Counted from the stretch's first letter, positions 38,260 to 48,763 are shown. The stretch is 64,000 nt of DNA from Winogradskyella psychrotolerans RS-3 (GCF_000427335.1 NZ_ATMR01000097.1:62001-126000), one strand, 5' to 3'. The notes: a model not told the origin generated them from the letters alone. Numbers and translations: made by a program.

Positions 38260-41200
38260 TTATTCTTCAATCCAACCCATAATTGCATTGGCTACAAACC
38301 TCGGTTCTGGTGGTAAGGCATAAATATCCTTTTCGTAGTTTTTATTGTATGGTGAAATATTCATAATGTTTCCGTCTACGACTAACGTACTACTTCCGCC
38401 TGGATCAAAGCCCATAGCTTTATCCATACCATATTTCAAAAGAATATCTACCATATCAAAATGCGTAGCACCTACAGACTCTCTAATCCGTCCGTTTACC
38501 ATAAGTACCATCAATCTACCTTCTTTGGTAATTCCAACGGCTATTTTTGGACCACGCATATCTGTAAAATCTAATCGTGCTGCTTGTGTTTTAATAGAAT
38601 TGGTGGTTTTCCAACCTTCGTCTTCCATATTTAAAATTTGTTTTCCTTCATCAATTAGCATAGGTCCTGCTTCAATAGCATAAGAAACCTCATCCCATTT
38701 ATAAGGATTCTCTTCTGGTTCTAATAATTGAATATCTAAAGGCTTTCCATCCTTAAACATCGCTTCAGAAAACAAACCTGCAGGAATAGATAAGGTAATC
38801 CCAACCGGAATGACTGGTACATCTTCTTTCTTCTTCGTTTTAATAATCTCTTTTACGGTATTACCTGCTAGTCTTACAATGACATTACCATTTCCTTCAA
38901 AAGTAGCTTCAGTATAAGATAAATCATAAAAACATGGTTCTGTGTTACTATGGTTGTTGTAATTGGCACTTGTAAAGGTTAATGCTTTCCTTTTTCCTTT
39001 AATACTAAATCCGGCTTTACTATTAACTTTTCGAATATCTACATCACCATTTTTATAAATTATAAAAGCTGGTTTATTAAAAAGTGGTGGACAAAACACT
39101 TTATTATTCATAATTAATAAGCCTAATGGCGAACCAATATAGGTTTCTGGCAATCCTAATTTTCCAACCAATTCCGGATTTAAAATATAACCACCATTCC
39201 AAGCTAGTTCAATCTTATTAGAATTATTACTTTTCTTCCTGTATTCATTAACAAGTGCTGGCACATTTTTAGGCTCTTTATTGGCAATATGTGCTGCAAA
39301 TTTCCAGTGGTGTTTTTTAGTATCAATTTCGGCTAAAACTCCACTCCAAGGCAAACCGTCTTCATAAACGCCTCCTGCATACGATGATTTTACTTTTTGA
39401 ACAGTGTCAGTATCCTTTAGACCTTCTTTTATTTGAGTCAATAACTTAGCAATAGGTGTTCCGTTTTTAATGGCATCTTCGGTAACCATATGTAACAATT
39501 CCTTTTCACCTAAAGTGTTTTTTAATTCTTGATATAATTCGCTTTTTAGAACCACATCAAAATCCTTAGCGGTTTGAATTGGTGTAGGATACGCTAAAGT
39601 AGTACGAACTCCTGCTGGTACAAACTGAATAAACCCACTACCTTTAGGAATACCCATAATTTTGGCTGTCATTTCATACATCACTTTTCCAATATGAAAA
39701 TGATCGATTTCAATAATATCAGTCATCATCGCAGCATATTCACCATTGGTGATTAAGAAACCATCAGCTGCTTTAATATCGCGTAAAATCTTAATGGCTT
39801 TTGCTCCCATCTGAGGAAAATGAACACCTTCTGACCATTGTTTTGTTTCAATAATTTGAACGACTCCTGCTTTATACAATAACCCTAATTCTGGTTCTTT
39901 TCCGCTTTCTAAATACTCTTTAATGTCTGCGCTCGAGAACCATTTTGTAATTCTTGGTTCGTGTATAAAAATGTAGATTTTCTCTAACTGATTGACGTTG
40001 GCTTCAAGAATATCTGAAGTTAATTCTTGTTCTATGGTTAATTTTAGTTGTGCACGAATAGGTTGTAATACAAAATATTCTAATTCATGTTTTATATAAC
40101 GACCAGGAAAATAGCCTTTAGGTACATTCTTTTTAAATTTTTGGTTAATATTTTCCGATCATCAATACCTAAATATTTACTATTCGTCAGTTGAAATAAT
40201 GCCAATTCCCAATCGGCAAAAAACTGTGGCGCTAAGGTTAAATCTGGTAAGTTGGTTGGTTTAAACACATCGGTATAAATCATGTTCACCAAACCTGTAA
40301 CTTCTTGGTAAGTAAACGCTTGATACGCATAAGATTTTTTATTTCGATGACGATATGCCAACGCATGATCGTGACGAATTGAAATTTCACCATCCACATA
40401 TTTAAAAATATCATCAATAGCATTATAGTATTTATGGATGACCTCAAGATTGGTATTTACGAGATCCGGAATGTCATTTTCCATCGTTCTAGCATAACGC
40501 ATTACACGGCCCTTCACCAGTTGCTGTTCGACTCTAAAAAAGCTAGGATCAATTAACGATTTTAAATAATGCATAAAAGACAACCGTCCGTAACCTGGTA
40601 AATAATGTCTAGTTTTTTTATTGAGAATCGCATTAAGATCATCGTTTTCAAAATCTACAGAAGCCTTATATTGCTTTAATAAATTAATCACTTGCGGATT
40701 ATTTTCAATGGAAACAGACACCAATTGATAATACATACGTTGTAAAATATAACGTATATTCTCTTCTAAAGCTTCTAAACTGTACCGCTTTTTAATTACA
40801 TTTCTATTGTGCGTAACGTCTACCATTCTATTCTGTGGATAAAACACATGATCACATATTTTCTCTGCTAATTTCTTTGGGACTTTAGAACCTTTAAACT
40901 CCAAAACATTAAGTCGAAGTGATTCGTCTAAATGTCTACCAATAACCTCATCATAGACTTCTCTTGGCTCATATTGTCTGCAAAAAATTGGTGTTCCGCA
41001 CGCTGCAGCTTCAATAATTGGCAAACCACGTCCTTCGGTTTGACTTGGTAATAAAATTAAAGAGGCTACATCAAAAAGCTGTTCAATATCTAATGGTTTT
41101 TTATGTTTTTTCTTGAAATCGTTTTTATCAAACTCACTAAATAAAAATCCAAGAAGTACTCGCGATTTAAACGCTTTTGGAAGCTCTTTTAGAAACTCTG

Positions 41201-42452
41201 AAAAGTCCTTTTTTAAATCGTGATAATAATTTTGTTGTCCATGCGGAATTGGCCCTGAAACAATTAACGACAATTTTAACTGTGGATTTGTGAGAAATTT
41301 ATCAGCAAAAGAATCGTAAGAAAACAAGCGTTTTATAAGTTTAAAATTAAGCTCGATAGACTTTCTACTAATGACTCTTGTAGGCTGTAAAAAAACAATA
41401 TTATTATTTACAAAATCAAAGTTTTTAACCGTTTTATGACCTAATAAAATAGGTTTTAAAGAGCGCTCACTATCAGCATGATGTGCTGCAGTATGTACCG
41501 TAATTGAGTCTTTTTTATTTGCGAAAATTGAAGAGACTTGCATAAACGCTTTTATGATATCGCGCTTACTCATTTGGTGCATTTTGGTATCTACAGCGGT
41601 TCCTAATAAGGCTACGTTAGCAGGATTATGACCATTAACATTAATCAAATGATCTTGTTGAATTCTATTAATATTGACATTCATCCAAGACCGACTTTCC
41701 CATGGGTATATCGTTTCAATGACAGAGAAAAATTCACCTACATGTGCATTATGAAAAAAGAAATCTCGCGGTCCTTTTTTAAGGCCTTTCTTTTTAATTT
41801 CGACGTCTCTGTTTCCACCTTCCCAATAAAAATCATGATTATTATTAATCACAGGAATGCCCAAATATTCTGAGATTAAAACCGTTGCTAAAGCCAAAGA
41901 CACATTCCCCGGATTAGAACACACATTAATAAGGTACAACAACGAAATATCATTCTCTTCAATATAAGACCCTAACTTTTCTACGAGAACAAGAACTTCA
42001 TCCCAGAACTTACCAATAAGATTATTATAAGCTTCACTCCCACGTTCCATTTTAATTTGAAAGAAGTCCTTATATAAAGGCCAAGCATCAAAAGCTTCCA
42101 TTTCTGGTATTACTTTTCTGAAGGCCGTTTTTGGAATAAGCTCGTCTGCTTCTTGTTTAATTTCACCTGCTATAAAGTGAATAGGAATGTCTGGATATAT
42201 ATTTTTAAAGGTTTTGGCATACTTTTCGGTTTCGACTGTGATACCATCAATGGTAAAGTAAAAGGTTAAGAATGCTATACCACCGTTTTCAATATGTGTA
42301 TCAAAAGTAGACGCATTGCCTTTAAAAGCCGATGGTAAATTTTTCTCTTTAAATTTATCCATGAATAAACCGAGATCAAACCACGTATTTATCTTTTCAT
42401 TTTTAAGTTCATTTAAAATAGTAGAGATTTTTGTTGTTTTTTTATCAGTCAT
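38260..42452 (-). pseudogene. Glycosyltransferase fused to a phosphodiester glycosidase (NAGPA-like) domain; one frameshift (T5 run 40130-40134)
   Basis: With one base restored in 40130-40134 the two halves join as KNLKKNVPKGYFPGRYIKHE into a single 1,397-residue protein. N-terminal ~560 residues: GT-B glycosyltransferase of the GT4 type, with PVINNNHDFYWEGG, VFLQPTRVISRKSIEL and the E-x7-E segment EGRGLPIIEAAACGTPI. A middle helical region follows. The C-terminal ~300 residues carry ELAWNGGYILNPELVG, GVTKEGRLMVLMVNGR-like and MGFDPGGSSTLVVDG motifs of the DUF2233/NAGPA phosphodiester glycosidase fold. It starts 10 bp after its sister glycosyltransferase. No signal peptide: cytoplasmic. It may make or trim a glycosyl phosphodiester; substrate unknown. 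Confidence 0.8.
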
Positions 42453-42462
42453 GTTTTGGTTC

Positions 42463-43708
42463 TTAAAATGTAAATAATTGGCTTAACTTTTCTTCTAATA
42501 CTTCATATGAAAAATATTTTTTACCAAGGTTAAAATTGTAGTCTCCAATTTCTATACAGCGTTTGGGATTATATATAATATCCGACATTTGTTGTATGCT
42601 TTCTGGTGTAAGATTACTATCTTCAATCATTACGGTTTCAAACCCTTTGTTGCCAATATCTTGCATATAAACGGGCTTGTAGTTATTGACGAATATGGGT
42701 TTTTTAGCGAGTACCGTTTCTACAAAAGCATTCCCAAAACCTTCATAGGTACTAAAATAAGTCGCCGCTCTACCATGCGCATACACATCAGATAAATCTT
42801 TGTGATCTAAAACTTTATGTGCTGCAAATATGACCTGACGTGATAGATTTAAGTCGTGAATTTGGTCAATTAACTCATTGTAATATTCCTTATTTTCATC
42901 ATCATTATTATTTCCTGTGATAACCAATTTTAGTTTTTTATCATCTAATTGGTCAATTAAGGAAATCGCTGTTTCAATACCTTTACGTCTTACAATTCGC
43001 GTGACTTGCAACAAAGCAATTTCATCTTTTAAAACTCCAACATCTCTAAGGAAAAATTCATTTTCGGGTGTTGGCACACCATAAACACGATTAAAATCCA
43101 TGACATTAGGTACTAAAGTGGCATCAATATCGAAACGGTTTTTAAAGGTTTCTACACCAAACGTATTAATGACAGCATGTTTAACATTTGGAAGTAACAA
43201 CGGAAAGTTATTATCTACATAGTTATTAATTTCTGGATGCACAGACACATAGCGCTGACCGCGTTCCCAATGAAAATCATGATCATGAGTCACTATAGGT
43301 ATTCCTGTCGTTTCAACAAGTTTTTTTGATAGCAACACCCATTGACAAATGGCAAGGCAATGCAGAAGCATTCTCTGAAAGAATCACGTCAATTTTCTTC
43401 TTTGCCACCCATTGTCGCATGGCTAGATGCATTCTGTTTGACGCTTTTTCAACATGTTCTAGTAAAGCATCGGGATGTTTATCGGGTTCAAAAAAAGCTT
43501 TACGTTGTCCCCATTCTGCTTCTACTGAAAAAAAGGATAAAGCAGGAAACAAATAATCGTGCTCATAATCCATCGTCCAGGATTCGAATTCTCCAGACAT
43601 GATAAAGACTTCATGGCCTAATTTTTTTAATACATCTATCCATTTTTCGGTTTCGAGAGCGACACCATCTACACCTCCTATTCGTCCAATTATAATACCT
43701 ATACGCAT
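42463..43708 (-). pseudogene. GT4-type glycosyltransferase; one frameshift (T7 run 43321-43327)
   Basis: Removing one base from the run 43321-43327 (the only case here of an extra base) joins SMGVAIKK to LVETTGIPIVTHDHDFHWER and gives 414 residues. N-terminal Rossmann start MRIGIIIGRIGGVDGVALET, a shared HDFHWERG motif with the neighbouring fusion protein, ALLQVTRIVRRKGIETAISL, and the C-terminal donor site YFSTYEGFGNAFVETVLAKKPI with the E-x7-E pair. Retaining GT-B enzyme; donor and acceptor unknown. The upstream partner of a two-gene operon with the fusion glycosyltransferase. Confidence 0.83.
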
Positions 43709-43902
43709 GTTACATCTAAAGTTTTGTGTTCTTTAAATATACAGTATCGAAAAAGGTCAGGAAAGGTTTTGAAGGACTGAGATTACGGAATTACGACTTC
43801 AAAAATATAAACAAGATTAAATTATGTGTAATGAAATTAATATGGCTAATCTTAACAAAATGATAATATGGAAATTTGTTATTATCAAAAACAACTCACA
43901 TT

Positions 43903-45384
43903 TTAACTGAGTAACTGGTGTAATTTCCGACCGGCTTTAACAATAATCTCAATACATTCTTCAATATCCTTTTTCGTCGTTCTGAAATTCACAATGCAAG
44001 TTCTCATGCAATATTTCTCATTGATAATAGCATTAGATAAGAACAACTCACCTCCTGCTTGCAGTGTATTTACTAAGTCCTCATTTAATGTATTTAAATA
44101 TTCTGCTCTCTTTTCATCCTTTACTTCAAGATTTCGTGGAATATATCTGAAGGTAGCAATACTCAAATTTTGAGTGACACATTCTAATTCTGGATGCTGT
44201 GCTGCCAATTCTGCAAAATATTTTGATAAGGCAATGTCTTCACTTATTAATTTCACATAACCATCACGACCTATTTGTTGTAAGGCCAACCATACTTTTA
44301 AAGCTCTAAAACCTCGCGAATTTTGAAGTCCATATTCAAAGTAATTCAGTGAACCTCCTTCTTCCGTTAAACTGAAATTGTAATATTCTGGATGTGAACT
44401 ATAGGTATCAATAAGGTGTTTAGGATTTTTAACCAAGGTACAACCAGCTTCTAAAGGACTGTATAACCATTTATGAGGATCTAGCGCAATAGAATCCGCT
44501 TCTTCTACTCCACGGAACAGTTCTTTTAAATCTAAAACAACAGCTGCAGGAATACCATAAGCTCCATCTATATGAAACCATAAATCGTAGGCTTTACAAA
44601 CTGCAGAAACAGCTTCAAGATTATCTACAACTCCTGTACTGACATCCCCTGCTGTACCAACAACCAAGAAGGGTTGATAGCCTTGTTCTATGTCCTCTTT
44701 AATGGTTTGTTCTAAAATTTGAGTATTCATTTTATTTGATGAATCTGTCGGAATCCAACGAATTGAATTGCTACCATGCCCAAATAGAATCGCTGCTTTA
44801 TCTATCCATGTATGGGTGGATTTTGAACAATAAGAAATTAATTGTTTTGAGGTATTTGAAAGGCCATCTTCTTTGATGTTTTTTGGCGCTTTAGCCGTTC
44901 TTGCTGCTAAAAACGCCGTGAAATTTGCCATGTTGCCTCCACTGACTAAAACACCTCCATAGCTTGGATCTACACCAATAAATTCGGCCAACCATTTAAT
45001 GGTTTGTTTTTCTATTTCTGTGGCGATCGGACTTAAAATTTGTCCACCAACATTTGGATTTACCGAAGCGGCTAACAAATCAGCTAAAGCTCCAATTGGT
45101 GCTGCTGACGATGTAATAAATCCGAAAAACTTAGGATGACCGTTTAATAACGAATTATCAAATAATAATTTAGACGTTGATGCTAAAAGTTCATCTGCAG
45201 AAACCCCTTCTTTTGGTAACGATGAATTCCCTAATAGCTGTTGTAACTCTTTTGGTGACTTGGTTGTTGTGACGGGTTGATTTGAAATATCATCGAGAAA
45301 ATCAGAAATGGTATCAATGAGCTGATAACCCATTTTTCGAAATTCTGTTTTACTAATTTCAATTGAGTTTTCTCGCTTATCCAT
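43903..45384 (-). CDS. PLP-dependent group II decarboxylase (aromatic amino acid/glutamate type)
   Basis: 493 residues, fold type I. VLVSGGNMANFTAFLAAR, THTWIDKAAILFGHG (His stacking on PLP), LWFHIDGAYGIPA and the PLP lysine in SIALDPHKWLYSPLEAGC match pyridoxal-dependent decarboxylases related to DOPA/tryptophan decarboxylase. C-terminal MRTCIVNFRTTKKDIEECIE is conserved. Substrate specificity cannot be read; it could yield a monoamine or a polyamine precursor. Located at the head of a run of minus-strand genes but 27 bp from the P-loop kinase, so probably co-transcribed with it. Confidence 0.9.
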   Translation of the reverse strand: MDKRENSIEISKTEFRKMGYQLIDTISDFLDDISNQPVTTTKSPKELQQLLGNSSLPKEGVSADELLASTSKLLFDNSLLNGHPKFFGFITSSAAPIGALADLLAASVNPNVGGQILSPIATEIEKQTIKWLAEFIGVDPSYGGVLVSGGNMANFTAFLAARTAKAPKNIKEDGLSNTSKQLISYCSKSTHTWIDKAAILFGHGSNSIRWIPTDSSNKMNTQILEQTIKEDIEQGYQPFLVVGTAGDVSTGVVDNLEAVSAVCKAYDLWFHIDGAYGIPAAVVLDLKELFRGVEEADSIALDPHKWLYSPLEAGCTLVKNPKHLIDTYSSHPEYYNFSLTEEGGSLNYFEYGLQNSRGFRALKVWLALQQIGRDGYVKLISEDIALSKYFAELAAQHPELECVTQNLSIATFRYIPRNLEVKDEKRAEYLNTLNEDLVNTLQAGGELFLSNAIINEKYCMRTCIVNFRTTKKDIEECIEIIVKAGRKLHQLLS

Positions 45385-45411
45385 AATCTGACTATTTAAT
45401 TGATACTTATT

Positions 45412-45900
45412 CTATTCAGAAATCACAAAACCATTACTCAGTTCTTTTTCAGATGGTCTTTCAAACCATGTTTCCATAAATTCGAAGTTGTCTTTTGTCA
45501 CTTCAAATTCAAACGTGGCTCCTTTTTCGGTATTCCGTTTCATCACGCGGTCTAACCTCTCGGCTTTAGAAACATCTAGAAAATGCAGCTTTACTTTGTA
45601 ATTATTCATTTCAGCAAATTTCCTAAACTTTTCGCGATGCCCGAATTTAGACAATCCTAAATCTAAGATCGTATCTGTATTTAAATTTTCTAACTGATGA
45701 ATTAGATCTAGCATCATTCGTTCGGAACGTTCAATGCGTTCTAAAAACCACTCTAAACCATCCGTTTCTTTTTTATCTGGAAGAAACAACACATTATTCC
45801 AGCTATCGATTGAAAACACAACACCTTTGATGTTTCTTTTGAGTTCGTTGGCGTAAGTCGTTTTTCCTGAACCTGTATTTCCTACTATGAGGTGAATCAT
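45412..45900 (-). CDS. Small P-loop kinase-like ATPase
   Basis: 162 residues, no signal peptide. Walker A LIVGNTGSGKTTYANEL at the extreme N-terminus, SIDSW (likely phospho-acceptor-binding Asp) and a lid with KAERLDRVMKRNTEKG match the AAA_33 zeta-toxin/polynucleotide kinase-like family. Substrate unknown. It lies between the decarboxylase and a small protein gene on the same strand. Confidence 0.85.
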   Translation of the reverse strand: MIHLIVGNTGSGKTTYANELKRNIKGVVFSIDSWNNVLFLPDKKETDGLEWFLERIERSERMMLDLIHQLENLNTDTILDLGLSKFGHREKFRKFAEMNNYKVKLHFLDVSKAERLDRVMKRNTEKGATFEFEVTKDNFEFMETWFERPSEKELSNGFVISE

Positions 45901-45914
45901 TTTGTTTTCAACTT

Positions 45915-46139
45915 TTATTCAACGATTTCGTAATCTATATCTAGCTTTCGTAAGGCTCTTAAAGCAGAGCCAGAATTTTTATCTGCAACTTCAATATCTA
46001 CAGGATCTCCGTCTAGAAGAATCTCTGTAAGCTCATTAGATAGTGATGCATTCCCATTAGTAGAAATCTCAGTAATACAGTTTGCGATAGCTCTCTTGTC
46101 TGGTCGTTGAGCGTCGCATGATAATAGGTTTAATTTCAT
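45915..46139 (-). CDS. Small protein of unknown function (74 residues)
   Basis: MKLNLLSCDAQRPDKRAIAN, then ISTNGNASLSNELTEILLDG, then SGSALRALRKLDIDYEIVE. It is a compact alpha/beta sequence with a C-terminal helix-strand (ALRALRKLDIDYEIVE) reminiscent of the end of ribosomal L7/L12-like or ACT-like folds, but I cannot assign a family. It is 14 bp upstream of the P-loop kinase gene on the same strand, and codon use fits its neighbours, so it is a real gene. Confidence 0.6.
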   Translation of the reverse strand: MKLNLLSCDAQRPDKRAIANCITEISTNGNASLSNELTEILLDGDPVDIEVADKNSGSALRALRKLDIDYEIVE

Positions 46140-46292
46140 TGTAATGGATTAATAATTTGAATCAGAATAGCCTGACATGTGTGTTTAGGAATGGTAAAGC
46201 AACTAATTTAGTGAATAAAGACGGAATAGAACGTCTGCAAGGGATTTTCTGAATAGAAAACCTTTAATAACTAACATTCACGACGACTACAA
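46140..46292 (-). repeat. Structured intergenic repeat after the DTW gene
   Basis: Contains TGGTAAAGCA, then TAATTTAGTGAATAAA, then GAATAGAACGTCTGCAAGG, also found in the same order at 47070-47130. It is immediately 3' of the DTW gene, the position occupied by related elements after the next two gene units. Confidence 0.5.
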
Positions 46293-47017
46293 TTAATGCT
46301 CTACTTCAAAAATAGTATTTCTTTCAGTTTTCTTATATAGGTTCTTAGCAGCAATCTCATTGTCCGCTGTAGAACGATAGTTTTTATTATTTGGGTTTCG
46401 CAAATAGTCGAGTTGATGTGCAATCATTTTTTCAAAAGGCATCAGGAAATCCTTTGTGTCACAATGTTCAACGTCTCCTTCCTTAAGTAAATTTAATACC
46501 GTAAAGACGGACTCAATTGTGCTGAGACAAAGTGATTCTGGTTGCTGTTTGATGATAAATTTTGATTTAATCTCATTATCAAAACTCACTCGTTTTAGGC
46601 TTTGCAAGTTCTTACTTAGTTTTAGCATTTTACGAGCACAAGGCCATGTCCCATCGAGAATGAAGAGGTGTGGATGATGCCCCATAAACGCATTCACTTC
46701 TGAACTTTTCCTTACCGATAAGTTGAAGTTCTCTTTTCCTGGATACAACAAAAAGAACTATTGTTTTCATTTGCTAGTACGTCATTAACGCGCTTATTAT
46801 CGGTAAAATCGACACCAACTATAATTTCTGAATTTTCAAGTTGAAGCTTCGTTATATGGCCCGTTCCATTTTTTTCTTTCTTGTACTCTTTTGGGTGCAT
46901 CAGAATAATAAAACGCGTCTTAGTATGTAACGCATGAATGTGTTTACAAATACATGTGCTTTTAGGACTCATACAGTTGTAACAGGTTAATCTTGGATTA
47001 TTTATGTTTGCTTGCAA
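46293..47017 (-). pseudogene. DTW-domain tRNA-uridine aminocarboxypropyltransferase; one frameshift (A5 run 46750-46754)
   Basis: DTW enzymes add a 3-amino-3-carboxypropyl group to uridine in tRNA (acp3U). One base restored in 46750-46754 joins NNSSF to LLYPGKENFNLS and yields 241 residues. Visible: N-terminal zinc-binding cysteines CYNCMSPKSTCIC, FIILMHPKEYKKEKNGTGHI, and the family motif LDGTWPCARKM (DxTW). The C-terminus is complete. The start is a TTG (47015-47017), the only one in frame upstream of the Cys motif. The gene is intact apart from the homopolymer shift. Confidence 0.85.
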
Positions 47018-47178
47018 AGGGGATATTTCTGTTTTTCTGGGTGGTTACAAGTTGTGTTAGATTGGTTGTGTGGTAAAGCACATAATTTAGTAAATAAAAA
47101 CTGAATAAAACGTCTACGAGGACTGTTGTAAGTAGGCACTAACTAGCCATGAATTATACAAATTGGTGTGTGCCGTTT
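47018..47178 (-). repeat. Structured intergenic repeat after parDE
   Basis: TTGTGTGGTAAAGCACATAA, TTTAGTAAATAAA, GAATAAAACGTCTACGAGG and, beside parE, TAGCCAT...GGTGTGTGCC. It shares blocks with the element at 46140-46292 and its general plan (TTGNGTGGTNNAGCAC ... AAGTAGGC ... GCCAT) with that at 47775-47911. Confidence 0.55.
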
Positions 47179-47481
47179 TTATTTCAGTCGTTTTTTAATA
47201 TCCATTCTCTGATGTAAAACTCTAACGATTTCCACAATCCCATTATCCACTTTTCTGTAAAAAAGGAGATGGGATTTAATTTTCGTAACTCGATAGTTTT
47301 TTCGAGTTTGTTCTGCGGATTTTCCTGTCAGGTAATTGTCCGCAATAAATTTAATTTCTGCTATTATTAAATCGTAATATCTGTCTGCTTGTTCTTTAGA
47401 CCATTTCTTAAGCGTATAAATCCAAATTTTATCTAAATCCTCAATCGCTTGCTGGCTTATGCGATATTTGTTTTTGCTCAT
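47179..47481 (-). CDS. RelE/ParE family toxin
   Basis: 100 residues. YRISQQAIEDLDKIWIYTLKKW at the N-terminus, then the conserved YRVTKIKSHLLFYRKVDN and EIVRVLHQRMDI, which place it in the ParE branch (gyrase-directed) rather than RelE ribonucleases, though the target must be tested. Overlaps the antitoxin stop by 4 bp (ATGA). Part of a compact cassette-like unit ending in a structured repeat. Confidence 0.92.
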   Translation of the reverse strand: MSKNKYRISQQAIEDLDKIWIYTLKKWSKEQADRYYDLIIAEIKFIADNYLTGKSAEQTRKNYRVTKIKSHLLFYRKVDNGIVEIVRVLHQRMDIKKRLK

Positions 47482-47720
47482 AAGTGTTTACGATGCAATT
47501 CTTTTAGATGTTGTTTTGGGTCAAAATTTTCAACAAATCCACTATCTTCTCCAACTTCTAGGGCTTTAATCAGTTCTCTTTCTTTCTTTTCTTCTCGCTC
47601 TAACAAACGTAATGCAGAACGAATTACTTCGCTAACCGAACCATATCTACCAGAATTTACTTCTTCTCTGATAAAATCCTCAAAATGATTTCCGAGTGAT
47701 ATTGATGTGTTTTTTCCCAT
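47478..47720 (-). CDS. ParD-like antitoxin
   Basis: 80 residues from ATG 47720 (MGKNTSISLGNHFEDFI); an upstream start would add ten non-conserved residues. Ribbon-helix-helix N-terminus (NTSISLGNHFEDFIREEV, then GRYGSVSEVIRSALRLLE) is the ParD/CopG DNA-binding fold, and the Glu/Lys-rich C-terminus is the toxin-neutralising tail. Precedes and overlaps the toxin gene, the usual order; it should repress its own promoter. Confidence 0.92.
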   Translation of the reverse strand: MGKNTSISLGNHFEDFIREEVNSGRYGSVSEVIRSALRLLEREEKKERELIKALEVGEDSGFVENFDPKQHLKELHRKHL

Positions 47721-47774
47721 TTTGACTATAATTTTACTCAAATATACCAAATCTTGGTAACGTAGCCAAATTGC

Positions 47775-47911
47775 GGAGAACGGTCTCGGCTATGAGTAGT
47801 TGCGTGGTTTAGCACTTAACTTTGCAAGTACACACCAAGTTGGAAATTCCGCAGGAATTTCCAAAGTAGGCGAGAATAAGCAATTACTTATAGCCATTGT
47901 TGTGCGTAGGC
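47775..47911 (-). repeat. attC-like imperfect palindrome after the HEPN gene
   Basis: GGCTATGAGTAGTTGC (47788-47803) and GCAATTACTTATAGCC (47880-47895) are complementary at 14 of 16 positions and enclose a second perfect palindrome GGAAATTCC-GCA-GGAATTTCC (47842-47862). The outer end, GTTGTGCGTAGGC (47899-47911), abuts the HEPN stop codon and is repeated in inverse orientation just before the HEPN start (48774-48786). Size, fold and placement resemble an integron attC site. Confidence 0.5.
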
Positions 47912-48763
47912 TTATTCGTAAACTTCGTTAAATTTGTTTATAGTTTTTCGCATAATTTCAATAAATGTAGGAATAAATTCAATGACTACATTTTCATTCG
48001 TGTAATAATTTTTTGGTGTTTCATCATTCGAAATTGACGGATATCTTGTTGATTGTTCGTGAGGTGCAGTTATTAACGATAAATTAATCCAAGCGTAACT
48101 CACATATGCCATTTTTTCGTCTTGTCTAAATTTAAATTTATGATCAAGTACTTGGTGATTTACATAATCCTCGGTATGTTCTAATCTTTTCTTTACATCA
48201 TTAATAAGAAAATCATCATTAAATTGCTTGAAATATTCTAGGAAATGTTCGTGCGTTTTTACAAAGTCCTCTTTGATGTCATTGTAAATTTTTTCATCAT
48301 CGAATTTTTCTTCCTTTTCAAATTCTTTCAATTCGTTTATAAATTGATTTAAATCTTTCCTCTTTATATCTTTATATTTAGGCACATCTGCGTTATTTAT
48401 AGCATCGTGCAAATACTGTAATTTCTTAATCTTTTCTTTCGTTTTGCTTTTATCCCTTTGGTGAGGTGGAATCATATCTGCAATTAGCAAAGGTGTTTGG
48501 TCAAGTTTAATTAATTCTTCTGCTTTGCTTGAATATTGTCTAGTAAAAACTTTATGTGGTAAATGACTTATTTTTCTCGCTAAATCTTCAGGTTTTATAA
48601 TTTCCATTCTAATACCGTAGGATTTCACAAATTTTTCCACTGACTGCTGAAGTTGGAATAATGCAATACTATAATTTTCGTTATTGTATAAAATTTCCAC
48701 TGCATTTAAATCAATTTCCGCTGTTTGAAAGAGTTTTTTAGCAAGTTTTAAATTTTCTTTCAT
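47912..48763 (-). CDS. HEPN-like domain protein in a cassette-like unit
   Basis: 283 residues, no signal peptide, highly charged. The N-terminal ~60 residues, KKLFQTAEIDLNAVEILYNN followed by NYSIALFQLQQSVEKFVKSY, match the HEPN (MNS) helical domain found in nucleotide-handling, RNase and defence proteins. The classical R-x4-H catalytic motif is not evident. The rest is helical (KELKEFEKEEKFDDEKIYND) and unassigned. It is bounded by matching 13-bp ends (48774-48786 and 47899-47911). A stand-alone HEPN protein beside a ParDE pair suggests defence or toxin-antitoxin biology; this is inference. Confidence 0.65.
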   Translation of the reverse strand: MKENLKLAKKLFQTAEIDLNAVEILYNNENYSIALFQLQQSVEKFVKSYGIRMEIIKPEDLARKISHLPHKVFTRQYSSKAEELIKLDQTPLLIADMIPPHQRDKSKTKEKIKKLQYLHDAINNADVPKYKDIKRKDLNQFINELKEFEKEEKFDDEKIYNDIKEDFVKTHEHFLEYFKQFNDDFLINDVKKRLEHTEDYVNHQVLDHKFKFRQDEKMAYVSYAWINLSLITAPHEQSTRYPSISNDETPKNYYTNENVVIEFIPTFIEIMRKTINKFNEVYE

